A stretch of 64,000 nucleotides of DNA from Hyphomicrobiales bacterium (GTDB lineage: Bacteria; Pseudomonadota; Alphaproteobacteria; Rhizobiales; Rhizobiaceae). Location of the stretch: contig QEVK01000004.1 in the NCBI GenBank assembly GCA_003577315.1, positions 53,446-117,445 of the forward strand, in the 5' to 3' direction. Within the stretch, counting starts at the first letter, position 1. Each line of letters opens with the position of its first letter. The translations under genes and the position numbers were made by a program. This document shows positions 8,183-16,450 of this stretch, one piece after another. The notes under the pieces were generated by a model. It was not told the origin of the DNA, did no database searches, and worked only from the letters and a program-made list of their open reading frames with translations.

Positions 8183-9156
8183 CCGTGCCTCCGCGAAAAC
8201 AGCAGCGCCAGGAAAACCAGCCCGCCGACGAACTCGACGACGACGCTGACCACGACCGCCCCGCCGAAGCCGAGGCGGGCGAGCGCCTGCGCCCCGACCA
8301 GCACGATCACGGCGACGCCGGCGGCGGCCGGCAGCAGGAAGCCGTGGCCGCGCGTGCCGCAGACGCGCTCGGCGAGCGCCACCACCAGCAGGCCGAGGAA
8401 GGCGAGCGGCCCGACCAGCGCCGTCGAGGTCGCGACCAGGCAGGCGACGAGCGAGAGCAGGGCCGTCACCCAGCGGTTCCAGTCCAGCCCGAGCCCGACC
8501 GCGGCGTCGCGCCCGAGCGCGATGACGTCGAGCACGTGCCGCGCCCGCCATGCCGCGGCCGTGCCGAGCGCGGTGACGACGGCGCCGATGGCGAGCAGCC
8601 CCTCGTCGAGCGACTGGAAGGTCGCGAAGCTCGCGCCCTGGAGCACGGCGAACTCGTTGGGGTCGATCAGCCGCGCGACCAGCGCCGAGAGCGAGCGGAA
8701 CATGAGGCCGAGCACGAAGCCGGTGAGGATCATCAGCATCATGTCGGAGCGCCGCCGCAGCATCGGCAGGAACAGCGCCAGCGAGATCGCCATCATCAGC
8801 GCCACCTCGCCGGAGAACTTCCACGCCGGCGGCAGCGCGGCGTAGCCGAAGCCGCCCAGCGCGAAGACGAGGACGGTCTGGCAGAACAGGTAGAGCGCGT
8901 CGAGGCCCATGATCGACGGGCTCAGGATGCGGTTGCCGGTGATCGTCTGGAAGATCACGGTCGAGACGGCGGCCGACACCGCCACCTGCACCAGCCCGAG
9001 AAGCTGCGACAGGCGCAGGCCGAGCACGAAGGCGACGTTGCCGCGCAGGCCGACGAACAGGAACACCGCGCAGACCGCCGTCGCGATGGCGCAGATCGCA
9101 AGCACCGTGCGGCGCTCGGCGGCCCGGTGCGGCGATGCCGTGGCCGCCTCAGCCAT
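8179..9156 (-). CDS. iron-siderophore ABC transporter permease (second)
   Basis: 325 residues, very hydrophobic, FecCD/FatC-like, with about 8-10 membrane segments. RLSQLLGLVQVAVSAAVSTVIFQTITGN matches the family's N-terminal region, with ILSPSIMGLDALYLF replacing the usual LA-P-LG-stretch; GPLAFLGLLV is near the end. It pairs with the next permease to form the inner-membrane channel. It overlaps that permease by 8 bp and the ATPase gene by 4 bp. Confidence 0.92.
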   Translation of the reverse strand: MAEAATASPHRAAERRTVLAICAIATAVCAVFLFVGLRGNVAFVLGLRLSQLLGLVQVAVSAAVSTVIFQTITGNRILSPSIMGLDALYLFCQTVLVFALGGFGYAALPPAWKFSGEVALMMAISLALFLPMLRRRSDMMLMILTGFVLGLMFRSLSALVARLIDPNEFAVLQGASFATFQSLDEGLLAIGAVVTALGTAAAWRARHVLDVIALGRDAAVGLGLDWNRWVTALLSLVACLVATSTALVGPLAFLGLLVVALAERVCGTRGHGFLLPAAAGVAVIVLVGAQALARLGFGGAVVVSVVVEFVGGLVFLALLFSRRHG

Positions 9157-10120
9157 GACGCGGCCCGGCATGCAGGATGGCGAGGAAGGCCAGCGCGCCG
9201 ACGACGCCCAGCACCGTGCCGACGGGAATCTCGTAGGGGTAGCGAAGCAGCCTGCCCGCCATGTCGCAGACCAGCACCAGCATGGCCCCGCACAGGCCGA
9301 CCAGCGGGATGGTCGACCTGAGATTGTCGCCGGCAAGGCGCGAGACGAGCGCCGGCACCACCAGCCCGACGAAGGGGATGGCGCCGACGACGACCACCGT
9401 CAGCGCCGACACCCCCGACACGATGACGAGGCCGACGCGGAGCATGCCGGCATAGTCGACGCCCAGGCCCACGCTCGCCTCGCGCCCGAGCGACATGATC
9501 GTCAGCCGGTCCGCGACCCACCACGTCAGCGCGACGCAGGCCGCCGTCAGCCACAAAAGCTCGTAGCGGCCGCGCAGCACGCCGGAAAACTCCCCGTTCA
9601 GCCAGATCTCGATCAGTTGCAGAAGGTCGGCCTGCCACGCGACATAGGTGACGCCGGCGCCGATGACGCCGCCATAGACCAGCCCGAACAGCGGCACAAG
9701 GAAGGGCTGCGTGGGCGGCAGCCGGTGGATCATGGCGAGGAACAGCGACGTGGTGGCGAGCGCGGTGGCGGTCGCCGCCGCCGCCTTGGCCAGGATCGAG
9801 GCGCCGGGGGCGAGGATGGTGACGAGCAGGATGCCGAGCGCCGCCCCCTGCATGGTGCCCGCCGTCGAGGGCTCGACGAAGCGGTTGCGCGCCATGGTCT
9901 GCATGACGAGGCCGGCGATGGCGAGCCCGCTGCCGGCCAGCAGCACCGCCAGCGTGCGCGGCAGCCGGCTGGCGAGCATCAGCGCCACGGCGTCGGGCTC
10001 GTCGAGGAGCATGCGCGGGCTGAGCGCGCCGACGCCGACGAACAGGCTGCATGCCGAAAGCGCGGCGAGCGCCGCGAGCGCGCCGGCCAGCGGCCGCCGA
10101 TGCGCCGCGCCCCCCGCCAT
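9149..10120 (-). CDS. iron-siderophore ABC transporter permease (first)
   Basis: 323 residues, FecCD/FatD-like. Typical segments are SRLPRTLAVLLAGSGLAIAGLVMQTMARNRFVEPSTAGTM split over residues about 50-90, and VVVVGAIPFVGLVVPAL near 225-241, the family's coupling region. About nine hydrophobic helices. Its start codon and the stop of the binding-protein gene share one base (TGATG at 10120-10122), which implies translational coupling. Confidence 0.93.
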   Translation of the reverse strand: MAGGAAHRRPLAGALAALAALSACSLFVGVGALSPRMLLDEPDAVALMLASRLPRTLAVLLAGSGLAIAGLVMQTMARNRFVEPSTAGTMQGAALGILLVTILAPGASILAKAAAATATALATTSLFLAMIHRLPPTQPFLVPLFGLVYGGVIGAGVTYVAWQADLLQLIEIWLNGEFSGVLRGRYELLWLTAACVALTWWVADRLTIMSLGREASVGLGVDYAGMLRVGLVIVSGVSALTVVVVGAIPFVGLVVPALVSRLAGDNLRSTIPLVGLCGAMLVLVCDMAGRLLRYPYEIPVGTVLGVVGALAFLAILHAGPRHG

Positions 10121-11019
10121 CAGCGCGCCGCGAAGCCCTGCGCGAGCGCGTCCAGCACCCGCACCGTCGCCGGCACGCCGCCGGCGCCGATGTAGAAGTC
10201 GGCGGCGGGCAGGTAGATCACCTGGCCCTTCCGCCAGGCCGTGGTCGCGGCGACCAGCTCGTTGTCGAGGGTGGCGCGCGCGTTCGCCTCGCCCGAGCCG
10301 ATCGCGGCCGCGCGGTCGAGGACGATCAGCCAGTCCGGGTCGGCCTCGCGGACGAACTCGAACGACACCGCCTCGCCGTGCTGGGCGGCGACCGCCGTCT
10401 CGGCGGCCGCGGCGAGGCCGAGCTCGCGGTGCAGCCAGCCGAAGCGGGATTGCGCGCCGTAGACCGAGATCTTCGGGCCGCTGGTCATCACGATCAGCGC
10501 GTCGCCCTTGCCGGCCACCGCCTCGCGCGCGGCCCGGACCGCCGCGTCGAGCTCGGCGACCAGCTCCGCCGCCTGCCCTTGCCGCCCGAACAGCTCGCCA
10601 TAGGCCAGCGTGCGCGCCCGCGCCTCCGCGATCATGTCGGCGCCGGCCAGCGTCATGTCGATGGCGGGCGCGACCCGGGCGACGGCCTCGCGCCTCGCCG
10701 CCGAGCGGGCGCCGACGACGACGAGATCGGGGGCCAGCGCGCTCAGCGCCTCGAGGTCCGGCTCGAACAGCGTGCCGACCACCTCGGCCTTCCCGGCGAC
10801 ATGGGCGAGCTCCGGCAGATAGAGATTGTCCGGCACGCCGGCGATCTCGACGCCGAGGCGGTCGAGCGTGTCGATGGCGGGGATGTCGTAGACGGCGATG
10901 CGCCGCGGCGGCCCAGAAATCTCGACCGGGCCGAGCGCCGTCTCGATCTCGACCGCTCCCGCCGCACCGGGCGACGCCGCCAGCAGCGCCGCGGCGAGGA
11001 CCGTCTTCAGCCGCCTCAT
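10120..11019 (-). CDS. iron-siderophore ABC transporter substrate-binding protein
   Basis: 299 residues. A signal peptide (MRRLKTVLAAALLAASPGAAGA, cleavage near residue 22) is followed by a class III periplasmic binding fold. RIAVYDIPAIDTLDRLGVEIAGVP (about 40-63) and LEALSALAPDLVVVGARSA (about 90-108) match FatB/CeuE/YclQ-type proteins, which bind catecholate or related ferric siderophores. No lipobox is visible, so it is probably soluble and periplasmic. The ATG at 11019 overlaps the DUF2218 stop by 4 bp. Confidence 0.9.
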   Translation of the reverse strand: MRRLKTVLAAALLAASPGAAGAVEIETALGPVEISGPPRRIAVYDIPAIDTLDRLGVEIAGVPDNLYLPELAHVAGKAEVVGTLFEPDLEALSALAPDLVVVGARSAARREAVARVAPAIDMTLAGADMIAEARARTLAYGELFGRQGQAAELVAELDAAVRAAREAVAGKGDALIVMTSGPKISVYGAQSRFGWLHRELGLAAAAETAVAAQHGEAVSFEFVREADPDWLIVLDRAAAIGSGEANARATLDNELVAATTAWRKGQVIYLPAADFYIGAGGVPATVRVLDALAQGFAAR

Positions 11020-11309
11020 GCCTCGCTCTCCCGCCACGACATCGGGCCGAGATTCTCGCGGAACGCGAAGCGCAGGAGATGCACCTCGATCACGTCCTGC
11101 GTGCGGGCGCGCCGGTCGCCGTCCGGCGCCTCGATCTCGACCGTAAGCTGCCGGTCGTCGGCCCGCAGGCGCGCCGTGCCGAAAGGGAAGCGGCACTCGC
11201 CCTCCTCCGGCGCGAACTCGACCGGAACCTTGTGTCGGAAATGCTTGCACAGTTGCTGGAGATACCGGCTGGCATGCTCGGTGCGGACGGTGGAGGAGGA
11301 CAGGAACAT
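11016..11309 (-). CDS. DUF2218-domain protein, first gene of the siderophore importer operon
   Basis: 97 residues. The core RTEHASRYLQQLCKHFRHKVPV (9-30) and CRFPFGTARLRADDRQLTV (39-57) match the DUF2218 family of small proteins often found beside siderophore transport genes. The conserved His/Cys in LCKHF could suggest metal or chelate contact, but function is unknown. There is no signal peptide, so it is likely cytosolic. A role in iron handling after import is inferred only from its place as the first gene of a fully overlapping operon. The Shine-Dalgarno sequence is weak. Confidence 0.85.
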   Translation of the reverse strand: MFLSSSTVRTEHASRYLQQLCKHFRHKVPVEFAPEEGECRFPFGTARLRADDRQLTVEIEAPDGDRRARTQDVIEVHLLRFAFRENLGPMSWRESEA

Positions 11310-11366
11310 GAGGCTACCGTTTCTTGAGTTTCGCACTCCGGTTATCGCGATTTCTCCCGCCGGGCA

Positions 11367-11421
11367 AGGCGAGCGGCGGCGCCGGCGTGGCGCAAGGCTT
11401 GCCGATCCGGCCCGCTCGCCT
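11367..11421. repeat. long inverted repeat with inner hairpin in the DUF2218/GH15 divergent spacer
   Basis: Perfect 10-bp arms AGGCGAGCGG (11367-11376) and CCGCTCGCCT (11412-11421) enclose 35 bp that contain a second small dyad, GCAAG-G-CTTGC. The element lies 58-112 bp upstream of the siderophore operon's first codon, so it could be a structured leader or terminator in that transcript. No clear U-tract follows on either strand. The rest of the 231-bp spacer shows no recognisable Fur-type box. Confidence 0.4.
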
Positions 11422-11540
11422 AGTCTTAATGCCATGCACGACGTCGATTCATCGCGCCGCACGATCCCGGATGGAATGCAGGCGAGGCACGGCATCGCGA
11501 CCTCGGCCGGCAGGCGCGTCCGGGCGGGGAGGACCGCGGC

Positions 11541-13340
11541 GTGAGCGGAGGCGCGCGCGCCCCCTCGCTCGATCTCGGCGTCATCGGCAACGCCTGCGCG
11601 GCCGCGCTGATAGACCGCGACGCTTGCGTCGTGTGGATGTGCGCCCCGCGCATGGACGGCGACCCGGTGTTCTGCCGCCTGCTCGACGGCGCGAAGGACG
11701 AGGGCGGGGAGTGGTCCATCGCCGTCGAGGACCAGGTGGCGACCGAGCAGCGCTATGTGCGCAACACCGCGATCCTCGAAACCGTGCTGACCGACCAGGA
11801 CGGCAACCGGCTGCGCGTCACCGACTTCGCGCCGCGGTTCAAGGCTGCGGGCCGTATCTTCCGCCCGCAGACCATCGTTCGCCTCGTCGAGCCGGTCGAG
11901 GGCACGCCGCGCATGCGCGTGAGGCTGCGCCCGCGCCACGGCTACGGCGCGCACGCGCCGGACACGACGCGCGGCACCAGCCACATCCGCTTCCTGCTCG
12001 GCGCGCAGGTCATGCGGCTGACCACCGACGCGCCGGTCGAATATGTGGAGCGCGGCACGGCCTTCCTCGTCGACAGGCCCTACGCCTTCGTCTTCGGCCC
12101 CGACGAGCGGCTGGCGCAGGCGCCGATGGCGGTCGCCCGCGCCTTTCTGGAGGAGACGCAGAGCTACTGGTGCGAGTGGGTGCGCTATCTGTCGCTGCCC
12201 ATCGACTTCCAGGACGTCGTCATCCGCGCCGCGATCACGCTCAAGCTGTGCGCGCACGAGGAGACCGGAGGCATCGTCGCGGCGCTGACGACCTCGATCC
12301 CCGAATATGGCGAGAGCGGCCGCACCTGGGACTACCGCTTCTGCTGGCTGCGCGACTCCTATTTCACGGTCAAGGCGCTCAACCTGCTCGGCGCGACCAG
12401 GACGATGGAGGATTATCTCGGCTACGTCTCCAACATCGCGACCGGCTCGCCGGACGGCTATCTCCAGCCGCTGTTCGGCCTCGGCCTCGAGCGCAGGATC
12501 GACGAGGCGGTGCTGGGCACGCTGCCCGGCTATCGCGGCCACGGCCCGGTGCGCAGCGGCAACGCCGCCTATGCCCAGGTGCAGAACGACGGCTACGGCT
12601 CGGTCATCCTGTCGATCACCCAGTGCTTCTTCGACGAGCGCCTGCCGGCCATGGGCGGCGAGGCGCTGTTCCATCGGCTGGAGCCGCTCGGCGAGCAGGC
12701 CGCGCGCCGCTGGGACCAGCCGGACGCCGGGCTGTGGGAGTTCCGCACGCGCCATGCGGTGCACACCTATTCGGCCATGATGTGCTGGGCCGCCTGCGAC
12801 CGGCTGGCCAGGATCGCCGGCAGGCTGGGCCTAGCCGGCGACGCGCGCCGCTGGCGCGACGCGGCCGAACGCATCCATGCCGGCACGCTGGAGCGCGGCT
12901 GGAACGAGGAGCTGAAGAGCTTCGTCTCCACCTTCGGCGGCGCCGACCTCGACGCGAGCCTGCTCCTGATGCCGGAGATCGGGTTCCTTCCGGCGCACGA
13001 CCCGCGCTTCCTGTCGACGCTCGCCGCCTGCGAGGCGCATCTGCGGTTCGGCAACCACCTCTACCGCTATCGCGCGCCGGACGATTTCGGCGAGCCGGAG
13101 ACCGCCTTCACCGCCTGCACCTTCTGGCTGATCGACGCGCTGGCGCGCGTCGGCCGCCATGACGACGCGCGCGAGATTTTCGCCGACATACTGGACCACC
13201 GCAACCATCTCGGGCTCCTCTCCGAGGGGCTGCATGTCGAGACGGGGGAATTGTGGGGCAATTTCCCGCAGACCTACTCGATGGTCGGGCTGATCAACGC
13301 GGCGATGCGTCTGTCGCGCCGCTGGGAAGACGTGCTGTGA
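11541..13340 (+). CDS. glycoside hydrolase family 15 protein (glucoamylase/trehalase-like)
   Basis: 599 residues, the usual length of bacterial intracellular GH15 proteins. An N-terminal beta-sandwich (LGVIGNACAAALIDRDACVVW; FCRLLDG) precedes the (alpha/alpha)6 catalytic barrel. The signature WDYRFCWLRDSYFTVKAL (about 266-283) is intact, and the C-terminal catalytic region reads ETGELWGNFPQTYSMVGLINAA. The family cleaves alpha-glucosidic bonds; bacterial members include trehalases, so trehalose or an alpha-glucan is possible. There is no signal peptide. The start is GTG at 11541 with GGGGAGG upstream. The only near neighbour is a convergent HAD phosphatase. Confidence 0.92.
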   Translation: MSGGARAPSLDLGVIGNACAAALIDRDACVVWMCAPRMDGDPVFCRLLDGAKDEGGEWSIAVEDQVATEQRYVRNTAILETVLTDQDGNRLRVTDFAPRFKAAGRIFRPQTIVRLVEPVEGTPRMRVRLRPRHGYGAHAPDTTRGTSHIRFLLGAQVMRLTTDAPVEYVERGTAFLVDRPYAFVFGPDERLAQAPMAVARAFLEETQSYWCEWVRYLSLPIDFQDVVIRAAITLKLCAHEETGGIVAALTTSIPEYGESGRTWDYRFCWLRDSYFTVKALNLLGATRTMEDYLGYVSNIATGSPDGYLQPLFGLGLERRIDEAVLGTLPGYRGHGPVRSGNAAYAQVQNDGYGSVILSITQCFFDERLPAMGGEALFHRLEPLGEQAARRWDQPDAGLWEFRTRHAVHTYSAMMCWAACDRLARIAGRLGLAGDARRWRDAAERIHAGTLERGWNEELKSFVSTFGGADLDASLLLMPEIGFLPAHDPRFLSTLAACEAHLRFGNHLYRYRAPDDFGEPETAFTACTFWLIDALARVGRHDDAREIFADILDHRNHLGLLSEGLHVETGELWGNFPQTYSMVGLINAAMRLSRRWEDVL

Positions 13341-13362
13341 GCCGCACGCGCATGCGGGGCCG

Positions 13363-14262
13363 TCAGATCCGCTTCAGCCGCCAGTCGGCGAACAGCCCCG
13401 AGCGCCGGGAAAAGGCGTCGGTGTCGAAGCCGGCGAACAGGCCGTCATGGGTGACGAGGACCGTGCGCCAGCCGCGCGCCGAGGCGCCCATGATGTCGGT
13501 GTGCAGCGTGTCCCCGCACATGGCGATCCGCGCGGCCGCGATCCCCGGCAGCGTGTCCTCGACCAGCCGGTAGACCTCGGGGAACGGCTTGCCGAAGAAG
13601 CGTACCAGGCGCGGATGCCGGTCCGCGATCAGATGGCCGAAATGCCCGGGCTCGAGCGAGAAGCCGCCGCCGCGCGGGGCGACGAGGTCGGCGTTGGCGA
13701 TCACCAGCGGACGGGGCCGCTCCTCCATCGCCGCCGAAAGCAGCGACTGCCGGTGCTCGCTCCATTGCGCGCTCGACAGGAACAGGAAGCCGTCGACCGC
13801 GCGATAGGCCGCCATGTCGTCGCCGAGGCGCGTCTTCGGCTCGTCGACGTCGTCCACCGCGTCGCCATCGGCGGCGATCACGCCCCAGCGGCGGCCCGCC
13901 GGCAGGCTCCCGGGCAGGTTCTGGAGCGCGGCGTCGCGGCTGGTGACGATCTCGTCTGCCCCCACCCGCAGGCCGAGCCGCCGGAACTTGTCGATCGTGT
14001 GCGCCCTGTCGAAGCTCGCCGCATTGGTGAGGATGCGGATCTGGCAGCCGCGCGCGCGCAGCTGATCGAGCCTGACATCGGCGCCCTCGATCAGGCTGTC
14101 GCCGACATTCAGCACCCCGAACGCATCGAAGACGAAGGCGCCGATCCCGTCGGCGATGTCGAGCAGCGAGCCGATGTCCGCCGACCCGGGAGCGGTGGAC
14201 ACGGCCGGCAGGCGCGGGCGGATTTCCTGGTAGCGGTCGAAGATCGTCTCGGCGTTCAGCAT
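13363..14262 (-). CDS. HAD superfamily (subclass IIA) phosphatase
   Basis: 299 residues. HAD motif I is DAFGVLNVG (near 45-53) with the nucleophile/acid aspartate pattern altered from DxD to DAF, as in IIA members. Motif II ILTNAASF, a lysine in FFGKPFPEVY and motif III-IV GDTLHTDIMGA are visible. This subgroup (NagD/AraL-like, TIGR01459-like) hydrolyses phosphate from small metabolites such as sugar phosphates or p-nitrophenyl phosphate; the true substrate is unknown. The gene is convergent with the GH15 gene, 22 bp apart, and appears monocistronic. Confidence 0.88.
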   Translation of the reverse strand: MLNAETIFDRYQEIRPRLPAVSTAPGSADIGSLLDIADGIGAFVFDAFGVLNVGDSLIEGADVRLDQLRARGCQIRILTNAASFDRAHTIDKFRRLGLRVGADEIVTSRDAALQNLPGSLPAGRRWGVIAADGDAVDDVDEPKTRLGDDMAAYRAVDGFLFLSSAQWSEHRQSLLSAAMEERPRPLVIANADLVAPRGGGFSLEPGHFGHLIADRHPRLVRFFGKPFPEVYRLVEDTLPGIAAARIAMCGDTLHTDIMGASARGWRTVLVTHDGLFAGFDTDAFSRRSGLFADWRLKRI

Positions 14263-14570
14263 CGCGGTTCCATGGGGCCGGCCGCCGGCATTGTCGGCTG
14301 GTCGTCACACAAGGCCCCTATCGTAGGGCTTCGGGGAAAAAGTGAAAGCGAAAAACGCCAAAACAACATTATCCACATTGGCAAGCCGCAGAGCCGACGA
14401 AAACCGGCATTGTGGGGCAGTTTAGTTGACGGAACGCGGCATGAGACGGCGATGCGATGCGGTCGAAACGGGGTATGCACGATCAAAATATGTTACTTCT
14501 CACAAAATTTCCGTTGTTCTAGCGTTTTATGTGGCCTAGCCTGTCCAGGCAGGGAGGAGAACGACGGGCG
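14263..14570. promoter_or_regulatory. A+T-rich regulatory spacer upstream of the deoR-type/Ugp-like operon
   Basis: The 308-bp divergent spacer is clearly more A+T-rich than its surroundings, with no gene. CGAAA occurs at 14349, 14398 and 14464. DeoR-family regulators can use short repeated half-sites of this sort, so these may be autoregulatory sites. Near the gene, TTGTTCT and TTTTAT (14515-14531) could be promoter elements. AGGGAGGAG at 14551-14559 is the ribosome-binding site of the DeoR gene. Confidence 0.4.
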
Positions 14571-15350
14571 ATGTCCTACAAGAAGCGCACGCGCCGCGAG
14601 CGGATCATGGCTGTCGTCGTCGAGCGCGGGGCGATCTCGGTCGGCGCGCTGGCGGAGATGCTCGACGTGTCGATGCAGACGATCCGCAGGGACATCGACG
14701 AACTGTGCGAGGGCGAGGGCCTGCGCCGCCTGCACGGCCGCGTCGAGCTCGCCGAGCAGCGCCTCAACACGCCCTTCGACCAGCGCACGGGCACCAATTT
14801 CGCCGGCAAGCAGGCCATCGGCGAGGCGGCCGCCCGCCTCATCCCCGACGGGTCGAGCCTGTTCATCTCCATCGGCTCGACCCCGCTCAGCGTCGCGCGG
14901 GCGCTGCGCGGCCGCAAGGGGCTCACCGTCATCACCAACAATCTCAGCGCCGCCATGGCGCTTTCCGACGAGGTCTCCAACCGCATCATCCTGCCCGGCG
15001 GCGAGTTGCGGCTGCCCGACCGCGACATACTGGGCGACGAGGTGCTGAGCTTCTTCGGCCGCCACCGCGCCGAGTTCGGCATCTTCGGCACCGCCGGCGT
15101 GGCGGCCGACGGCAGCCTGCTGGAGTTCCATTCCGCGGAGGTCAGGGCGAGCGAGCGCATCCGCCAGAACGCGCGCACCTCGATCCTGGTGATCGACCAT
15201 TCCAAGTTCGGGCGCCTGGCCCATGCGCTCGGCCCCAACATCGCCGAGATCGACCGCGTCGTGCTGGACCGGCGCCCCGGCCCCGACTTCGACCACCTGA
15301 TCGAGCGCATCGCGGACAGGCTGCTGCTGGCCGAGGGAGACGCGCAATGA
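14571..15350 (+). CDS. DeoR/GlpR-family transcriptional repressor
   Basis: 259 residues. The N-terminal winged HTH is RRERIMAVVVERGAISVGALAEMLDVSMQTIRRDIDEL in two pieces (about 7-44), with the family's IRRDI signature. The C-terminal DeoRC sensor domain shows ITNNLSAAMAL and the GTAGVAADGSLLEF stretch. DeoR proteins usually sense phosphorylated sugars; GlpR senses glycerol-3-phosphate. The gene is first in an operon with an ABC importer and a phosphodiesterase, so it probably represses this operon until a phosphorylated product appears. ATG at 14571 was chosen because of the good upstream AGGGAGGAG; an earlier in-frame ATG at 14529 lacks one. Confidence 0.9.
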   Translation: MSYKKRTRRERIMAVVVERGAISVGALAEMLDVSMQTIRRDIDELCEGEGLRRLHGRVELAEQRLNTPFDQRTGTNFAGKQAIGEAAARLIPDGSSLFISIGSTPLSVARALRGRKGLTVITNNLSAAMALSDEVSNRIILPGGELRLPDRDILGDEVLSFFGRHRAEFGIFGTAGVAADGSLLEFHSAEVRASERIRQNARTSILVIDHSKFGRLAHALGPNIAEIDRVVLDRRPGPDFDHLIERIADRLLLAEGDAQ

Positions 15351-16369
15351 CCGCCGCGCCGTTCGTGGTCCTGGAGGACGTCGCCAAGCGCTGGAACGGC
15401 CAGCTCGGCGTCGAGAACATCCGGCTCGAGATCGAGGAAGGCTCCTTCGTCGCGCTGCTGGGGCCGTCGGGCTGCGGCAAGTCGACGACGCTGCGCCTGC
15501 TCGCCGGGCTGGAGGCCGCCGACGAGGGCCGCATCCTCATCGACGGGCGCGACGTCACCGCCGCGCCGGCCTCCGAGCGCAACCTGTCCATGGTGTTCCA
15601 GTCCTACGCGCTCTTTCCGCATCTCAACGTCGCCGAGAACGTCGTGTTCGGCCTCAAGGTGCGCCGCGTGCCGAGGGCGGAGCGCGAGGAGAAGCTCGCC
15701 CGCGCACTCGCCATAACCGGGCTTCAGGGATACGAGGCGCGCAAGCCGGGCGAGCTTTCGGGCGGGCAGCGCCAGCGCGTGGCGCTCGCGCGGGCGATCG
15801 TGGCGGGCAAGCGCCTGTGCCTGATGGACGAGCCGCTGTCCAACCTCGACGCCAAGCTGCGCAACTCGGTGCGCAAGGACATCAAGCGGTTGCAGCGCAA
15901 TCTCGGCATCACCGTCGTCTACGTCACCCACGACCAGACCGAGGCCATGAGCATGGCCGACAAGGTGGTACTGATGAGGGACGGCCACATCCAGCAGGTC
16001 GGCACGCCGGAGGAGCTCTACAACCGGCCGCGCAACACCTTCGTCGCCGAGTTCGTCGGCGCCCCGCCGATGGCGCTGATCCGCTCCTCGGCGCTCGGCG
16101 GCTTCGCGCCCGGCCAGATGCTGGGCATCCGCGCCGAGAAGGTGCGCATCGCGCCGGCGGGCCAGGGACGCCTTGCCTGCACGGTCAGCGAAAGCGAGTT
16201 CCTCGGCGCCGAGACGCTGGTCGGGCTGGACCATCCCGAGGCCACCGGGCTTTCGGTCGTCAGGCCCGGCCTGGCGCTGATGCCGCCGGGCGAGGAGGTC
16301 TCCATCACCTTCGACGATCGCGACCTGCATGTCTTCGACGCCGACGGCCGCCGGCTGGAGGCGCGCTGA
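15347..16369 (+). CDS. Ugp/Mal-type ABC transporter ATP-binding protein
   Basis: 340 residues. Walker A GPSGCGKST (39-47), Q-loop VFQSYALFPH, signature LSGGQRQRVALARA, Walker B LCLMDEPLSNLD and the H-loop YVTHDQTEAMSMADKV are intact. The C-terminal 110 residues form the TOBE/OB regulatory domain of MalK/UgpC proteins. The ATG overlaps the DeoR stop (ATGA), so the regulator and ATPase are translationally coupled. It energises the two permeases downstream. Confidence 0.93.
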   Translation: MTAAPFVVLEDVAKRWNGQLGVENIRLEIEEGSFVALLGPSGCGKSTTLRLLAGLEAADEGRILIDGRDVTAAPASERNLSMVFQSYALFPHLNVAENVVFGLKVRRVPRAEREEKLARALAITGLQGYEARKPGELSGGQRQRVALARAIVAGKRLCLMDEPLSNLDAKLRNSVRKDIKRLQRNLGITVVYVTHDQTEAMSMADKVVLMRDGHIQQVGTPEELYNRPRNTFVAEFVGAPPMALIRSSALGGFAPGQMLGIRAEKVRIAPAGQGRLACTVSESEFLGAETLVGLDHPEATGLSVVRPGLALMPPGEEVSITFDDRDLHVFDADGRRLEAR

Positions 16370-16374
16370 CGGGC

Positions 16375-16397
16375 GCGTCCGGGGCGATCCCGGACGC
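16375..16397 (+). terminator. intercistronic hairpin between ATPase and binding-protein genes
   Basis: Perfect 9-bp stem GCGTCCGGG/CCCGGACGC with a 5-nt GCGAT loop, starting 5 bp after the ATPase stop and ending 53 bp before the binding-protein start. There is no U-tract, so a processing or mRNA-stability role, or weak attenuation, is more likely than full termination. Confidence 0.45.
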
Positions 16398-16450
16398 TCC
16401 GGCAACCTGAACCGTCAACAAGGCCTGAACTGTCACCAAGGGAGGTACCC

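Noticed and set aside
11541..14262. Trehalose synthesis operon (GH15 with an OtsB-like phosphatase)
   Set aside because: The two genes are convergent, and the HAD protein is of subclass IIA (NagD-like) rather than OtsB; no OtsA-like gene is present.
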